Origin: [Borrelia] turdi
Lineage (GTDB): Bacteria; Spirochaetota; Spirochaetia; Borreliales; Borreliaceae
Length of the DNA: 64,000 nucleotides
Direction of reading: 5' to 3'
Assembly (NCBI RefSeq): GCF_008828755.2
Contig: NZ_QBLM01000001.1
Span: forward strand, 659,340-723,339
Of this stretch, positions 1-8,328 are shown one piece after another. Position 1 is the stretch's first letter; each line of letters begins with the position of its first letter. The notes below the pieces were generated by a model. It made no database searches and was not told the origin of the DNA. It saw only the letters and a program-made list of their open reading frames with translations. The position numbers and the translations under genes are program-made.

Positions 1-936
1 GAAAAACAAGGCGATACTTATACTGTTCTTTCAGTTAAAGGACAAAGCCGACTTGGAGGTAATGATTTTAATAAAGTCATCGAAAGTCATATTTTAAATA
101 GCTTTAAAAATGAATATCCTGATTTTAATTTAGAAGATATTTTTCTTCTTGAACAGCTAAGAGAACGAATTGAAGAGGGTAAAAAAAATTTATCTGTTAT
201 GGAAGAGGTTGACATTGCTTTGCTTTTCATTGATGGTAATCATTTAAATTATAAACTTAAAAGGAATGAATTTAATTTAATGATAAGAGAATATGTTGAT
301 AAAACTATTCAATTGTCTATGGAATGTATTGCTGATTCTGGAGTTGATATTAATAGTGTTTCGAAGATCATACTTTCTGGCGGTTCAACAAGAATTCCTC
401 TGATTCAAAAAGTTTTAAAGGAATCCTTTCCTTCTGTTTCGATTTTAGATGCCTTAAATCAAGATGAAGTTGTAGCTATTGGTGCGGGTATTCATGCTTT
501 TAGCCTTTCTAGAAATGCTTCTGTTATTAAGTTTAAAGATGTGACTCCTTATTCTCTTGGACTTGAGATAAGGGATAATGAATTTTTTACTTTAATAGAG
601 AGAAATACTCCATTACCGATTTCTAGGAGTAAGCTATTTACAACTACCAATGATTATCAAGATGAAATTGAGATTCATATACTTCAAGGTGAATATAAAA
701 AAGCTTCTTTGAATTACTCTATAGGTAGGTTTTCCTTTGGCAATATTCAAAAAGCTTTAAAAGGAATTCCTAAAATAGAGGTACTCTTTACTTTAAATGA
801 AAGTGGTATTTTGAGTGTTAATGCTAAAGATTTGGAGACAAATTCTTCTAATTTTATTGAAATAAAAATTACAAGCTCATCTGACGATGTAGCAAAAGAA
901 AGCCTTTCAAATACTTTTACAAGCATTATTGATTAA
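1..936 (+). CDS. dnaK: DnaK/Hsp70 family paralogue, 5'-truncated by the window edge
   Basis: The frame is open from base 1, so the visible 311 residues are the C-terminal part of a larger protein. The segment RLGGNDFN near the start and the ATPase signature ILSGGSTRIPLIQKVL, followed by GAGIHAFSLS, are Hsp70 nucleotide-domain motifs. A short substrate-binding beta domain follows (DVTPYSLGLEI, IERNTPLPISRS). The protein ends soon after that domain, so the alpha-helical lid of a full DnaK is missing. This fits the short second DnaK of Borrelia (BB0264, dnaK-1) and not the main chaperone. It converges on the signal peptidase gene with a 20-bp gap. Family assignment is secure; the specialised role is unknown. 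Confidence 0.9.
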   Translation, partial: EKQGDTYTVLSVKGQSRLGGNDFNKVIESHILNSFKNEYPDFNLEDIFLLEQLRERIEEGKKNLSVMEEVDIALLFIDGNHLNYKLKRNEFNLMIREYVDKTIQLSMECIADSGVDINSVSKIILSGGSTRIPLIQKVLKESFPSVSILDALNQDEVVAIGAGIHAFSLSRNASVIKFKDVTPYSLGLEIRDNEFFTLIERNTPLPISRSKLFTTTNDYQDEIEIHILQGEYKKASLNYSIGRFSFGNIQKALKGIPKIEVLFTLNESGILSVNAKDLETNSSNFIEIKITSSSDDVAKESLSNTFTSIID

Positions 937-956
937 GGGTTTAAGGGGATAATTTT

Positions 957-1463
957 TTAAAAGTAATAAATTATTTTCCCCAATATGTTGTCAATTTTTA
1001 TGAATCCGTAATCTCTTGAGTCTAATGAAGTCTTTTTATTTTCTCCTATAACTAAATAGTGATTATCAGGAATTTTTTCAGTATTTTTTTTTAAAATGTT
1101 TTCATCTATTTTAAAGTTTAAGGAATTTATGCATATTTTATTTTTTTCTATTTGTTTAAATTTATCTCCTGGAATTGCAAAAATTTTTTTGATAGCAATT
1201 TTGTTAGTTATGGGATCTTTAATGAGTACCATTTCATTTTTTTTAGGGTTTTTCCATAATAAAAGGTATTTTTGGTGATTTTGGATTCTAAGTCCATATG
1301 CAAATTTATGACTTACAATCCAATTTTTTTCAAATATTGTTGGGACCATTGATTCTCCTTTTACTATATAAAATGACAAGAACAACTTTACTAAGCTTAT
1401 TAAAAATAAAGAAGCGGCTAAAATTGATGCTAATTCGCACTTGTAAGCTTTAAATATTCTCAT
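957..1463 (-). CDS. lepB: Signal peptidase I
   Basis: This is a 168-residue type I signal peptidase (S26), which cleaves signal peptides of exported proteins at the outer face of the inner membrane. One N-terminal membrane segment (about residues 12-35) is followed by the catalytic serine box GESMVPT and the catalytic lysine box KIAIKKIFAIPGD; box E is seen as SLDSRDYGFI. The length is short but normal for single-TM enzymes. Borrelia carries several LepB paralogues (this is BB0263-like), so it may process a subset of substrates. It starts with ATG, has no clear Shine-Dalgarno sequence, and is divergent from the M23 gene across a 61-bp gap. Confidence 0.93.
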   Translation of the reverse strand: MRIFKAYKCELASILAASLFLISLVKLFLSFYIVKGESMVPTIFEKNWIVSHKFAYGLRIQNHQKYLLLWKNPKKNEMVLIKDPITNKIAIKKIFAIPGDKFKQIEKNKICINSLNFKIDENILKKNTEKIPDNHYLVIGENKKTSLDSRDYGFIKIDNILGKIIYYF

Positions 1464-1479
1464 AACTTTTAAACTATGC

Positions 1480-1511
1480 TTGCATTAAAATGCAATTTTT
1501 TATTGTATAAT
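1480..1511. promoter_or_regulatory. Divergent promoter region with small inverted repeat
   Basis: The 61-bp gap between the divergent lepB and M23 genes holds a 7-bp inverted repeat (TTGCATT at 1480-1486, AATGCAA at 1489-1495, 2-bp spacer). A perfect -10 hexamer TATAAT lies at 1506-1511 on the plus strand, only 13 bp before the M23 ATG at 1525. No good -35 is visible at normal spacing. The repeat could be an operator for both genes; this is inference. Confidence 0.45.
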
Positions 1512-1524
1512 GAAATAGCATATT

Positions 1525-2757
1525 ATGATTATACCAAAAAAAAAACAAAGGGTAGGAAAACGTAAAAAAAATTTTTTATTCAATAGTAAAAAAAATGTTA
1601 ATTTTGAATTAAAAGATTTTGCCAATATTAGAAATATTGGCAAAAGAAAAAAAAAAGTTTTTAAACTTGAAAATTTTTTTAAAAAAGTTTCTTTCTTTTT
1701 CCATAAGCTTAAAATACAAAATATTAATCATTATGAATATAAATATTATTATCATAGCTTGAGAGGGAAAGTTTTTGACATTTTTAGCGTAAAATTTGAT
1801 TATAAGCTTGCTTTTAAGCTTAATGCAATAATCTTTATTTTTATATTAATATTTTATATTAATATTTTTTCTTACTACGGTTCATATATTTTTTTAAATA
1901 GACTCACTTTTCCCAAGGATTATTTTATTGATACATTTTTATATTATGGTGATCAAGATATAGCTCAAATTAGCAGTTATTTACTTGAATCTAATGTTTC
2001 TGCAAATACTCCTGAATTTAAAAAAAATTTTGTATTAAAGGTATTTGAACATAAAATTAAGCCTGGAGAAACGCTTTCTCATGTTGCAGCTAGATATCAA
2101 ATAACTAGTGAAACTTTAATTTCTTTTAATGAAATTAAAGATGTAAGAAGTATTAAGCCAAATTCAGTTATTAAAGTTCCTAATATGAAAGGAATTGTTT
2201 ATGTTGTTAAAAAAAATGACTCTATTTCGTCTATAGCTAGTGCTTATAACGTTCCCAAGGTGGATATTTTAGATTCTAATAATCTTGATAATGAAGTTTT
2301 GTTTTTAGGACAAAAATTGTTTATTCCTGGAGGAAGATTGCCTAAAGATTTTTTAAAAGAGGTATTAGGAGAAACTTTTATTTATCCTGTACAAGGCGTT
2401 ATTACTTCAGGGTATGGTTATCGACCAGATCCGTTTACAAGAGTTATTAGTTTTCACAATGGAATAGATATTGCAAATTTAGCCAATACTCCCATTAAAG
2501 CCTCAAGAGAAGGCATTGTAGTAACTGTTGGATTTAATGCGGGAGGGTATGGGAAATATGTTGTTATTTCTCATAGTAATGGATTCCAAACTTTATATGC
2601 GCATTTAAATTCTTTTGCTGTTAAAGTTGGGGAAAAAGTTTCAAGGGGAGCGGTAATAGGCTATATGGGAAGTACTGGCTATAGTACAGGCAATCACTTG
2701 CATTTTACCATTTTTAAAAATGGTAAAACTGAAAATCCTATGAAATATTTAAGGTAA
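1525..2757 (+). CDS. Membrane-anchored LysM/M23 peptidoglycan endopeptidase
   Basis: This 410-residue protein (BB0262-like) has a basic cytoplasmic N-terminus of about 90 residues, one membrane segment (about 92-115), two LysM-like repeats (HKIKPGETLSHVAARYQI and YVVKKNDSISSIASAYNV) and a C-terminal M23/LytM domain. The zinc ligands are intact: FHNGIDIA and GNHLHFTI, with YAHLN between them. It should cut peptide cross-links in the periplasmic cell wall. The ATG has no Shine-Dalgarno sequence and lies 13 bp after a TATAAT, so the mRNA may be almost leaderless. A 13-bp perfect hairpin lies in its early codons and a 26-bp palindrome near its stop. It is convergent with the next gene (5 bp gap). 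Confidence 0.9.
   Translation: MIIPKKKQRVGKRKKNFLFNSKKNVNFELKDFANIRNIGKRKKKVFKLENFFKKVSFFFHKLKIQNINHYEYKYYYHSLRGKVFDIFSVKFDYKLAFKLNAIIFIFILIFYINIFSYYGSYIFLNRLTFPKDYFIDTFLYYGDQDIAQISSYLLESNVSANTPEFKKNFVLKVFEHKIKPGETLSHVAARYQITSETLISFNEIKDVRSIKPNSVIKVPNMKGIVYVVKKNDSISSIASAYNVPKVDILDSNNLDNEVLFLGQKLFIPGGRLPKDFLKEVLGETFIYPVQGVITSGYGYRPDPFTRVISFHNGIDIANLANTPIKASREGIVVTVGFNAGGYGKYVVISHSNGFQTLYAHLNSFAVKVGEKVSRGAVIGYMGSTGYSTGNHLHFTIFKNGKTENPMKYLR
1617..1645. repeat. Perfect 13-bp inverted repeat inside the M23 gene
   Basis: The arms at 1617-1629 and 1633-1645 (TTTTGCCAATATT and its exact reverse complement) are separated by the 3-nt loop AGA. The hairpin begins about 92 nt after the start codon of the M23 peptidase gene. 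There is no following T-tract on the plus strand, so it does not look like a simple terminator. Confidence 0.75.
2703..2728. repeat. Perfect 26-bp palindrome at the 3' end of the M23 gene
   Basis: Positions 2703-2715 and 2716-2728 are exact reverse complements with no spacer. The palindrome lies within the last codons of the M23 gene, 26 bp before its stop, and 35 bp from the stop of the convergent TPR gene. It may help end or stabilise transcripts of the convergent pair. Confidence 0.7.
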
Positions 2758-2762
2758 GTTTT

Positions 2763-4145
2763 TCATGTGTATTTAGATATGTTAATTTTTTTAAGTATTT
2801 GAGTTAGTTTTTTGCCTTCTACTAGATCAATAAGCCTTCCTTCAATCATTTGTTTAGCTTTTAAAGAGAATTTTGATGGAGCAATGCATAGTCCTTTTAT
2901 TTTATTTTCTTTTATTTTTGAAATGAAATCTTTTAAGAATAATTCACCAAAAGTATCTTGTTCAGTTCTTACAAAGCGTACTATTAAATTTTCTTCCCAT
3001 TGATTGTTAGCTAAGTGAAAGTTCATATCAATAAATTGCGATGTTATTTCGTTTATTTTAGAATCTCTTATTTGAAATTTATTTAAATATAGTTTTAAAA
3101 TAATTTCATTTGCTATTTTTACAAAATTTTCTTTTGAACTGCGCAAATATATTCTTAGTGCTATGTTTTCATTTAATCTTTTACTAAATTCTAATTTTTC
3201 TTTAATTTTTTTGTAATTTGGATCAATATCTTCAACCTTGGTAAAAGCTTCTGTAGCTTTTTGATAATTTTCAACAGAGATTTGGAGTTCTCCAAGATTA
3301 TAAAATAATTCAAGGAAAATCTTTTTAGGCAAGTCAGGTTTTACTTTTATTATTTCTTTAATATTTTGTTCTAATTTTTCTAAGTCTTTATTTTTTGAAT
3401 GAATCTCAGATGTAATTAATAAAGCCTCATAAATCATTCCGTCTTTTTGTTTTATTTTGTTTGCAATCTCTAGTGCTAGATGATCTTGATTCATTTTTGA
3501 CAAAGACTTAGCATATGCTAAAAGAGCGTCAGTGTCACCTTGTATGTGTTTTTTTATATTATTAAATATTCCAATAGCTTTTCTATAGCTTTCTAGTTTA
3601 AATAAAGTTATTCCTATGTGTTTTAGGATGTCTTTATTATTTTTATTAAATTTGTATACTTTTGTAAGATAGTATAGAGCTTCTTTGTACATTTCGTTTT
3701 TTAAGAATGCTATACCAAGATAATAATTTGCATCCTCATCTGTTTTTTTAATAAGGTAAGCTTTTTTTAAAAATTCTAAGGCTTCTCTGTTAAAATTTCT
3801 TTTAAGATTATAAAACCCATAGCTTAAAAAAGCTTTAAATGTATTTATTTCTTGGCTTATTGGGTTGTCCTCTATTAATTGGCATAATTTTTTTGCATAT
3901 TTTATACCATTCTCATAGTCTTCATTTTTATAGTAGTAATTATTTAAAATTTCAAGGGCACCTATTTCGTTTGGATTTGTTTTTAATAGAGAAATTGCTC
4001 TTTCTATTAATTTTCGTGTTCTCTCGCCATCTTTTTTGATTTTTCCCTTAGTTTTGTCTATTGTAAGCTTTAATGCTATTTTAAAAAATAAAAATACTAA
4101 AATAAACACTATCAATGAAGAAATTACTATAAATAGCGACAACAC
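2763..4145 (-). CDS. Membrane-anchored TPR protein
   Basis: The protein has about 460 residues (BB0261-like), with one N-terminal membrane segment (about residues 2-24) followed by tetratricopeptide-like helical pairs over most of its length (for example YLGIAFLKNEMYKEALYYL and LGELQISVENYQKATEAF). The C-terminal 100 residues are not recognised. The longest frame opens at a TTG at 4166, but AGGAG lies inside that extension, 8 nt before a GTG at 4145. I therefore chose the GTG; this gives the membrane segment right at the N-terminus. It is probably a scaffold on the inner membrane; partners are unknown. Its neighbours are envelope genes. Confidence 0.8.
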   Translation of the reverse strand: MLSLFIVISSLIVFILVFLFFKIALKLTIDKTKGKIKKDGERTRKLIERAISLLKTNPNEIGALEILNNYYYKNEDYENGIKYAKKLCQLIEDNPISQEINTFKAFLSYGFYNLKRNFNREALEFLKKAYLIKKTDEDANYYLGIAFLKNEMYKEALYYLTKVYKFNKNNKDILKHIGITLFKLESYRKAIGIFNNIKKHIQGDTDALLAYAKSLSKMNQDHLALEIANKIKQKDGMIYEALLITSEIHSKNKDLEKLEQNIKEIIKVKPDLPKKIFLELFYNLGELQISVENYQKATEAFTKVEDIDPNYKKIKEKLEFSKRLNENIALRIYLRSSKENFVKIANEIILKLYLNKFQIRDSKINEITSQFIDMNFHLANNQWEENLIVRFVRTEQDTFGELFLKDFISKIKENKIKGLCIAPSKFSLKAKQMIEGRLIDLVEGKKLTQILKKINISKYT

Positions 4146-4266
4146 TCGTATTGCTCCTAAATTCAAAATATCTCATTAATTTGCATTATCATATCTACTT
4201 TTAATAAAAGTTATTTACTTAAAATAAAAGTAATTTGTAAGTTGAACATCACATTATTTATATTAT

Positions 4267-4298
4267 ATTATAGTTATAATAATAATGATAACTATAAT
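4267..4298. promoter_or_regulatory. 11-bp inverted repeat in a divergent intergenic region
   Basis: The arms ATTATAGTTAT (4267-4277) and ATAACTATAAT (4288-4298) are exact reverse complements with a 10-nt spacer. The repeat lies in the roughly 200-bp gap between two divergent genes. The right arm ends in TATAAT, usable as a plus-strand -10, and the left arm mirrors this on the minus strand. It may be an overlapping pair of promoters or an operator. Confidence 0.45.
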
Positions 4299-4347
4299 TA
4301 TTATATAAGCTTGGTTTCAATAAAATAAAGCAAAGAGGTTGTAATTT

Positions 4348-5370
4348 TTGAAAGGGTTTTTAGCAATAAAATTATCCAATAATGAGTATTATTCGGTTTT
4401 AAGTTTAGATGATAGTTCTGTTAAGAGAATAATATTAGGCAAGATTGCAGGCGATACTAGTATTAAGTTGAATTTTTATGTTAGTGAATATGAAGATTTT
4501 TCAGATTCTTTTTTATTAGGTTCTTTTTTCTTGGATAATTTAAAAAAAGAAAGCTTGAGTGTAAATGTTTATTTTAAAGTTATGGATGACATACTCTATG
4601 TATATAGTGAATCTGATGGGATTCAAGATAAATCGAAGTTTGATTTAAGTCTTTTAGATTTTAACCGAACAACTTTTAAAAGATCTAATGGGGGTAGTCT
4701 TTTAAATGATTTTAAAAGCGGAATTGGTAATGATTTGTCTGTTGAAAATTTGGGTTCTGAATTTGATTTGAATTTTGAAGAAAGAGATAATTTTGTCAAA
4801 AAAGATGTTTCTGATTCGAATACGCCCGCTATTAATTCTTTAGATCTTAAAATTGGAGAAGATCAAAAAATTGATTCAAACGATTTAGATGAGTCAGATT
4901 TTGAAGGTTTTGATGATAATAATGATAACTATTTTGATTCTAAAGAGCTTAGTTTAGAAAATAAAAAAGTTGAATATATTGATGAGGAGTCTTTAAATCT
5001 TGATGATAATTTTAGGTTTCAAAAATTAGAAGAATCTTCTTCAGAAGAAGATTTGCATGATTTAAGTGTTGAAGACATTATTGCAGATATTGACAAAGAT
5101 TTAATAGATACTTCAGATGAAGACGTTGAGCTAGATCTTAGAGAAGATTTTGAGAATGATGTTGTGAAAAATAATTTTAAATTAAATTCAAGTGAGGGAA
5201 TAGTTCATTCTCCTATGCTGTATTTGAGTCTTATTTCTCTTTTTCTTTTAATATTTTTTTCTTTGTTTTTAGTTTTTTCAAAAATTTTAAAGCCTAGAGA
5301 TTTTGTCTCATATTACTTTGAATTTGGCAAAAAGAGAATTGAGAGATATGGAAAAGATCAAGATGTTTAA
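4348..5370 (+). CDS. Acidic protein with C-terminal membrane anchor, unknown function
   Basis: I do not recognise this 340-residue protein (BB0260-like). Residues 1-100 look like a compact beta-rich domain. Residues about 105-280 are strongly acidic and rich in Asp, Glu, Ser and Asn, probably disordered. One hydrophobic segment (about 289-312) is followed by a short basic tail. It starts with TTG, 9 nt after GAGG. Its 3' end overlaps the start of the lytic transglycosylase gene by about 23 nt, which suggests translational coupling and shared work in the envelope. The orientation would place the acidic part in the cytoplasm if it is a tail-anchored protein. Confidence 0.75.
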   Translation: MKGFLAIKLSNNEYYSVLSLDDSSVKRIILGKIAGDTSIKLNFYVSEYEDFSDSFLLGSFFLDNLKKESLSVNVYFKVMDDILYVYSESDGIQDKSKFDLSLLDFNRTTFKRSNGGSLLNDFKSGIGNDLSVENLGSEFDLNFEERDNFVKKDVSDSNTPAINSLDLKIGEDQKIDSNDLDESDFEGFDDNNDNYFDSKELSLENKKVEYIDEESLNLDDNFRFQKLEESSSEEDLHDLSVEDIIADIDKDLIDTSDEDVELDLREDFENDVVKNNFKLNSSEGIVHSPMLYLSLISLFLLIFFSLFLVFSKILKPRDFVSYYFEFGKKRIERYGKDQDV

Positions 5371-7516
5371 TAGAAATTCTTTTGTATTTCAAAATTTTAT
5401 TTTTCTTTTTTTATTTTTAAGTTTATTTTCTTGCTTTGTAAAAAAGGAAATTTCAGGTAGTGATTTTATTAAGATGCATTCAAAAGAGTTTGATTTAAAT
5501 AATTTGAATTGGTTATGGAATTTTGATTATTCAAAAAAAAATTTTGATAAGTATTTCAATATAGATCCAAGTTCTTATATATATATTGCTTATTTGTTTA
5601 AAAAAATAGGATTTGAAGAGAAGTTTGTAGAATATATGAAAAAGGCTATAGCTAATGGGGATAATATTGCATCTCAGTTTGCTGGAATTAAACTTATTGA
5701 ATATTTTAATTCAATAAAAGATTATTTTTCTTCTGAATTGATTGGAGAGAAACTTTATAAAAAATACGAAAATAATAAATTCATTATACTAGGATATTTC
5801 AAAAGTCTTTATTGGCAAAAGAAAAACGATAAGGCACTTAGTCTTTTAAATAAGCTCGATAAGATGAAATTTTCTGATTATCAGGAAAATGAAAATATTT
5901 TGTTAAAAGCAGCTCTTTATCTTAATCTTTCTAATGTAAGTGAGTCAAAAATTTATTTTAATAAACTTTTTGAGAACTTGCCTGCAAATTATTTACATGT
6001 AAGAGCTTATGATTACTTTATTATTGAAAATAAGTCTAAGTACTTTGGTGCAAATTTTTTAAATCTTGTTAAGTTTAAGTATGAAGTGGCAAATGGCAAT
6101 TTTAATAGCGCAATAAATATATTAAATAAAAATGGTTTAAATAATTATTATGACAATATCATTGTTTTAGGAGATGTTTATAAGGCTTTTATTAATTCTG
6201 GCAAAATTTCAGATGCTTTAACATTTTTTAGTAAAATAAGGAGCAAATATAAGAATTATTATTTAGGTATTTTAAATCTTAGGCTAAAAAATAATTTAGG
6301 ACTTCTTCTTTTAAAAGAATCTCTTGAAGGTTTGAATCTTAATAATGAGATTAACAGGCTTGCTTTGCTTAATACGGCTTTTAGTAATTTAATTTTTACT
6401 AAAAATGCAAGAGATTATTTTGCTGAAAGTGTAGCCAAGTTTTATACTGAGGGCGATAAAAAAAATTCTACTTTTATTAAGATTTTAGAAGAGTATATTT
6501 TAGAATCAATTCAGCTTGAAGACTATTATAACCTTTACAAGCTTTATTCTAATGCTCAAAAAGTTATTTCTGATTCTATTTTGTCTAAGCTTGCCTTTAT
6601 TAATGCAAGGCTTATATATCATAAATTAATTAAACCTAATGTAAGCGGAGAATATAAGATTCTTTTGCATTCTGCTGTTAATTATGACAAATGGTCATAT
6701 TCTTCATTTATGAGTAGATACTTATTAGATCAAAATATTGATGAATTTTTTACAAGTGGACATGATGTTAAATATGAGCAATCTGATTATGAGATTTTTT
6801 TGGAGGGGTTTTTAAAATTTAATCTTTGTCATTATGTTAGGGAGTTTATTTCTGAGGATTTTAGGAATGGATACAAATTTTCACTCGATTTTTATCGAAG
6901 AGTATACGATGAACTTTTAAAGAGTGAAAATTATTATGATGCAACTCTTGTGATTAATTATCTTGTAAATCAAGATGAATCTGCTTTAATGGAAAATGAT
7001 TATAAAAGGCTTTATCCTTATTTGTATGGATCTTTGGTAGAATATTGGGCTAAAAGGCGTGGGCTTGAAGCTAGTATTGTATTTTCTTTAATAAAAGCGG
7101 AGAGTAGTTTTGAGAAAAATGCTGTTTCAAAACCCGGCGCTGTTGGTCTTATGCAGGTTATGCCGTCAACAGCAAATGATATTTCTAAAGAACTTAAGTA
7201 TTTTGATTATGATTTAAAGATTCCAAAAGATAATATAATAATTGGGACATATTATTTAAAAAAAAGAATATCTACAACTGGTAGCCTTTATAAGGCTCTT
7301 GCATCTTACAATGGGGGTATTGGTAATGTTAGAAAGTGGGAAAAAAGCTATGGACATTTATCAAAAGAGCTTTTTATTGAGGCAATTCCTTTTAGTCAGA
7401 CTAGAAATTATATTAAAAAAATATTAGTTTATTCGGTGTTTTATGATGCTTTGTATGAAAAGAAGGGAATAGATTCAGTAATAGTTAAAATTATGGGTGA
7501 ATTTCCTAAAAATTAG
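5348..7516 (+). CDS. slt: Lipoprotein soluble lytic murein transglycosylase
   Basis: Read from the ATG at 5348, this 722-residue protein (BB0259-like) has a hydrophobic signal ending in LSLFSC, a lipobox with Cys about 29. A long alpha-helical superhelical region follows, and a C-terminal SLT catalytic domain carries the catalytic glutamate (LIKAESSF), [10 protein letters not shown] and [10 protein letters not shown]. It cleaves glycan strands to 1,6-anhydromuropeptides. A longer frame opens at a TTG at 5303, but that would bury the signal peptide; an ATG at 5363 is also possible. It overlaps the upstream acidic-protein gene and is followed after about 15 bp by uppP. Confidence 0.9.
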   Translation: MEKIKMFNRNSFVFQNFIFLFLFLSLFSCFVKKEISGSDFIKMHSKEFDLNNLNWLWNFDYSKKNFDKYFNIDPSSYIYIAYLFKKIGFEEKFVEYMKKAIANGDNIASQFAGIKLIEYFNSIKDYFSSELIGEKLYKKYENNKFIILGYFKSLYWQKKNDKALSLLNKLDKMKFSDYQENENILLKAALYLNLSNVSESKIYFNKLFENLPANYLHVRAYDYFIIENKSKYFGANFLNLVKFKYEVANGNFNSAINILNKNGLNNYYDNIIVLGDVYKAFINSGKISDALTFFSKIRSKYKNYYLGILNLRLKNNLGLLLLKESLEGLNLNNEINRLALLNTAFSNLIFTKNARDYFAESVAKFYTEGDKKNSTFIKILEEYILESIQLEDYYNLYKLYSNAQKVISDSILSKLAFINARLIYHKLIKPNVSGEYKILLHSAVNYDKWSYSSFMSRYLLDQNIDEFFTSGHDVKYEQSDYEIFLEGFLKFNLCHYVREFISEDFRNGYKFSLDFYRRVYDELLKSENYYDATLVINYLVNQDESALMENDYKRLYPYLYGSLVEYWAKRRGLEASIVFSLIKAESSFEKNAVSKPGAVGLMQVMPSTANDISKELKYFDYDLKIPKDNIIIGTYYLKKRISTTGSLYKALASYNGGIGNVRKWEKSYGHLSKELFIEAIPFSQTRNYIKKILVYSVFYDALYEKKGIDSVIVKIMGEFPKN

Positions 7517-7530
7517 TATTGGAACGGTTA

Positions 7531-8325
7531 ATGATAAATATTTTAAGAGCAATCATTTTAGGTATTGTTCAAGGCATTTCAGAGTTTTTACCAATATCTA
7601 GCTCGGGACATTTATTGCTTTTTAGGCATTTTATGCATTTAAAGCTCCCAATAGTATTTGATATTTATTTACACCTTGCAACAGTTTTAGTAATTATTAT
7701 TTACTATCGTCAAAGGATTTTAGAGCTTTTTTTAACTTTTATTAGATTTTCTTTAAGAAAAACTGATAAATCTGATTTAACAAATTTAAAATTAATATTG
7801 CTATTATTAATAATAACTATTGTTACCGGAGTTGTTGGAACTTTTATTTCAAAATACGAGAGAATGTTTACATTACCTTTTATTTTAATTAATTTTATTA
7901 TAACAGGGATTTTAATCTTGATGCTGGAATTTAATTTTTTCAAAATTGATTTTAAAGGCAATATTTTGTTAGTAGGAATTTTTATGGGGCTAATGCAAGG
8001 TTTAGGTGCGCTTCCAGGAATATCTCGTTCTGGAGTTACAATATTTTCTGCGGTAGCTCTTGGGTTTAATAGAAAAAGTGCATTTGAAATTTCATTTTTG
8101 TCTTTAATTCCAATAGTTTTTGGAGCGATTTTGCTAAAACATAAAGAATTTTATGATATTTTTATGGTTTTAAATTTTTTTGAAATAAACTTAGGAGCAT
8201 TGGTTGCTTTTGTTGTTGGCATTTTTTCAATAAATTTATTTTTTAAAATGCTTAATAACAAAAAACTATATTGTTTTTCAATATATTTGTTTGTACTTTC
8301 AATTACAGTTTGTTATTTTTTATAG
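7531..8325 (+). CDS. uppP: Undecaprenyl-diphosphate phosphatase
   Basis: This 264-residue polytopic membrane protein has the two BacA/UppP signatures: [13 protein letters not shown] near residue 25 and GISRSGVTI near 170. It recycles the lipid carrier for peptidoglycan synthesis and confers some bacitracin resistance. I chose the ATG at 7531 because the upstream in-frame TTG at 7519 would add four residues that overlap the likely ribosome-binding stretch GGAACGG. It sits between the transglycosylase and ftsK in a plus-strand run with gaps of 3-15 bp, so it is probably co-transcribed with them. Confidence 0.95.
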   Translation: MINILRAIILGIVQGISEFLPISSSGHLLLFRHFMHLKLPIVFDIYLHLATVLVIIIYYRQRILELFLTFIRFSLRKTDKSDLTNLKLILLLLIITIVTGVVGTFISKYERMFTLPFILINFIITGILILMLEFNFFKIDFKGNILLVGIFMGLMQGLGALPGISRSGVTIFSAVALGFNRKSAFEISFLSLIPIVFGAILLKHKEFYDIFMVLNFFEINLGALVAFVVGIFSINLFFKMLNNKKLYCFSIYLFVLSITVCYFL

Positions 8326-8328
8326 AAT

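Noticed and set aside
5303..5347. Upstream TTG start for the lytic transglycosylase
   Set aside because: It would place about 15 extra residues before a clear lipoprotein signal peptide; the ATG at 5348 fits better.
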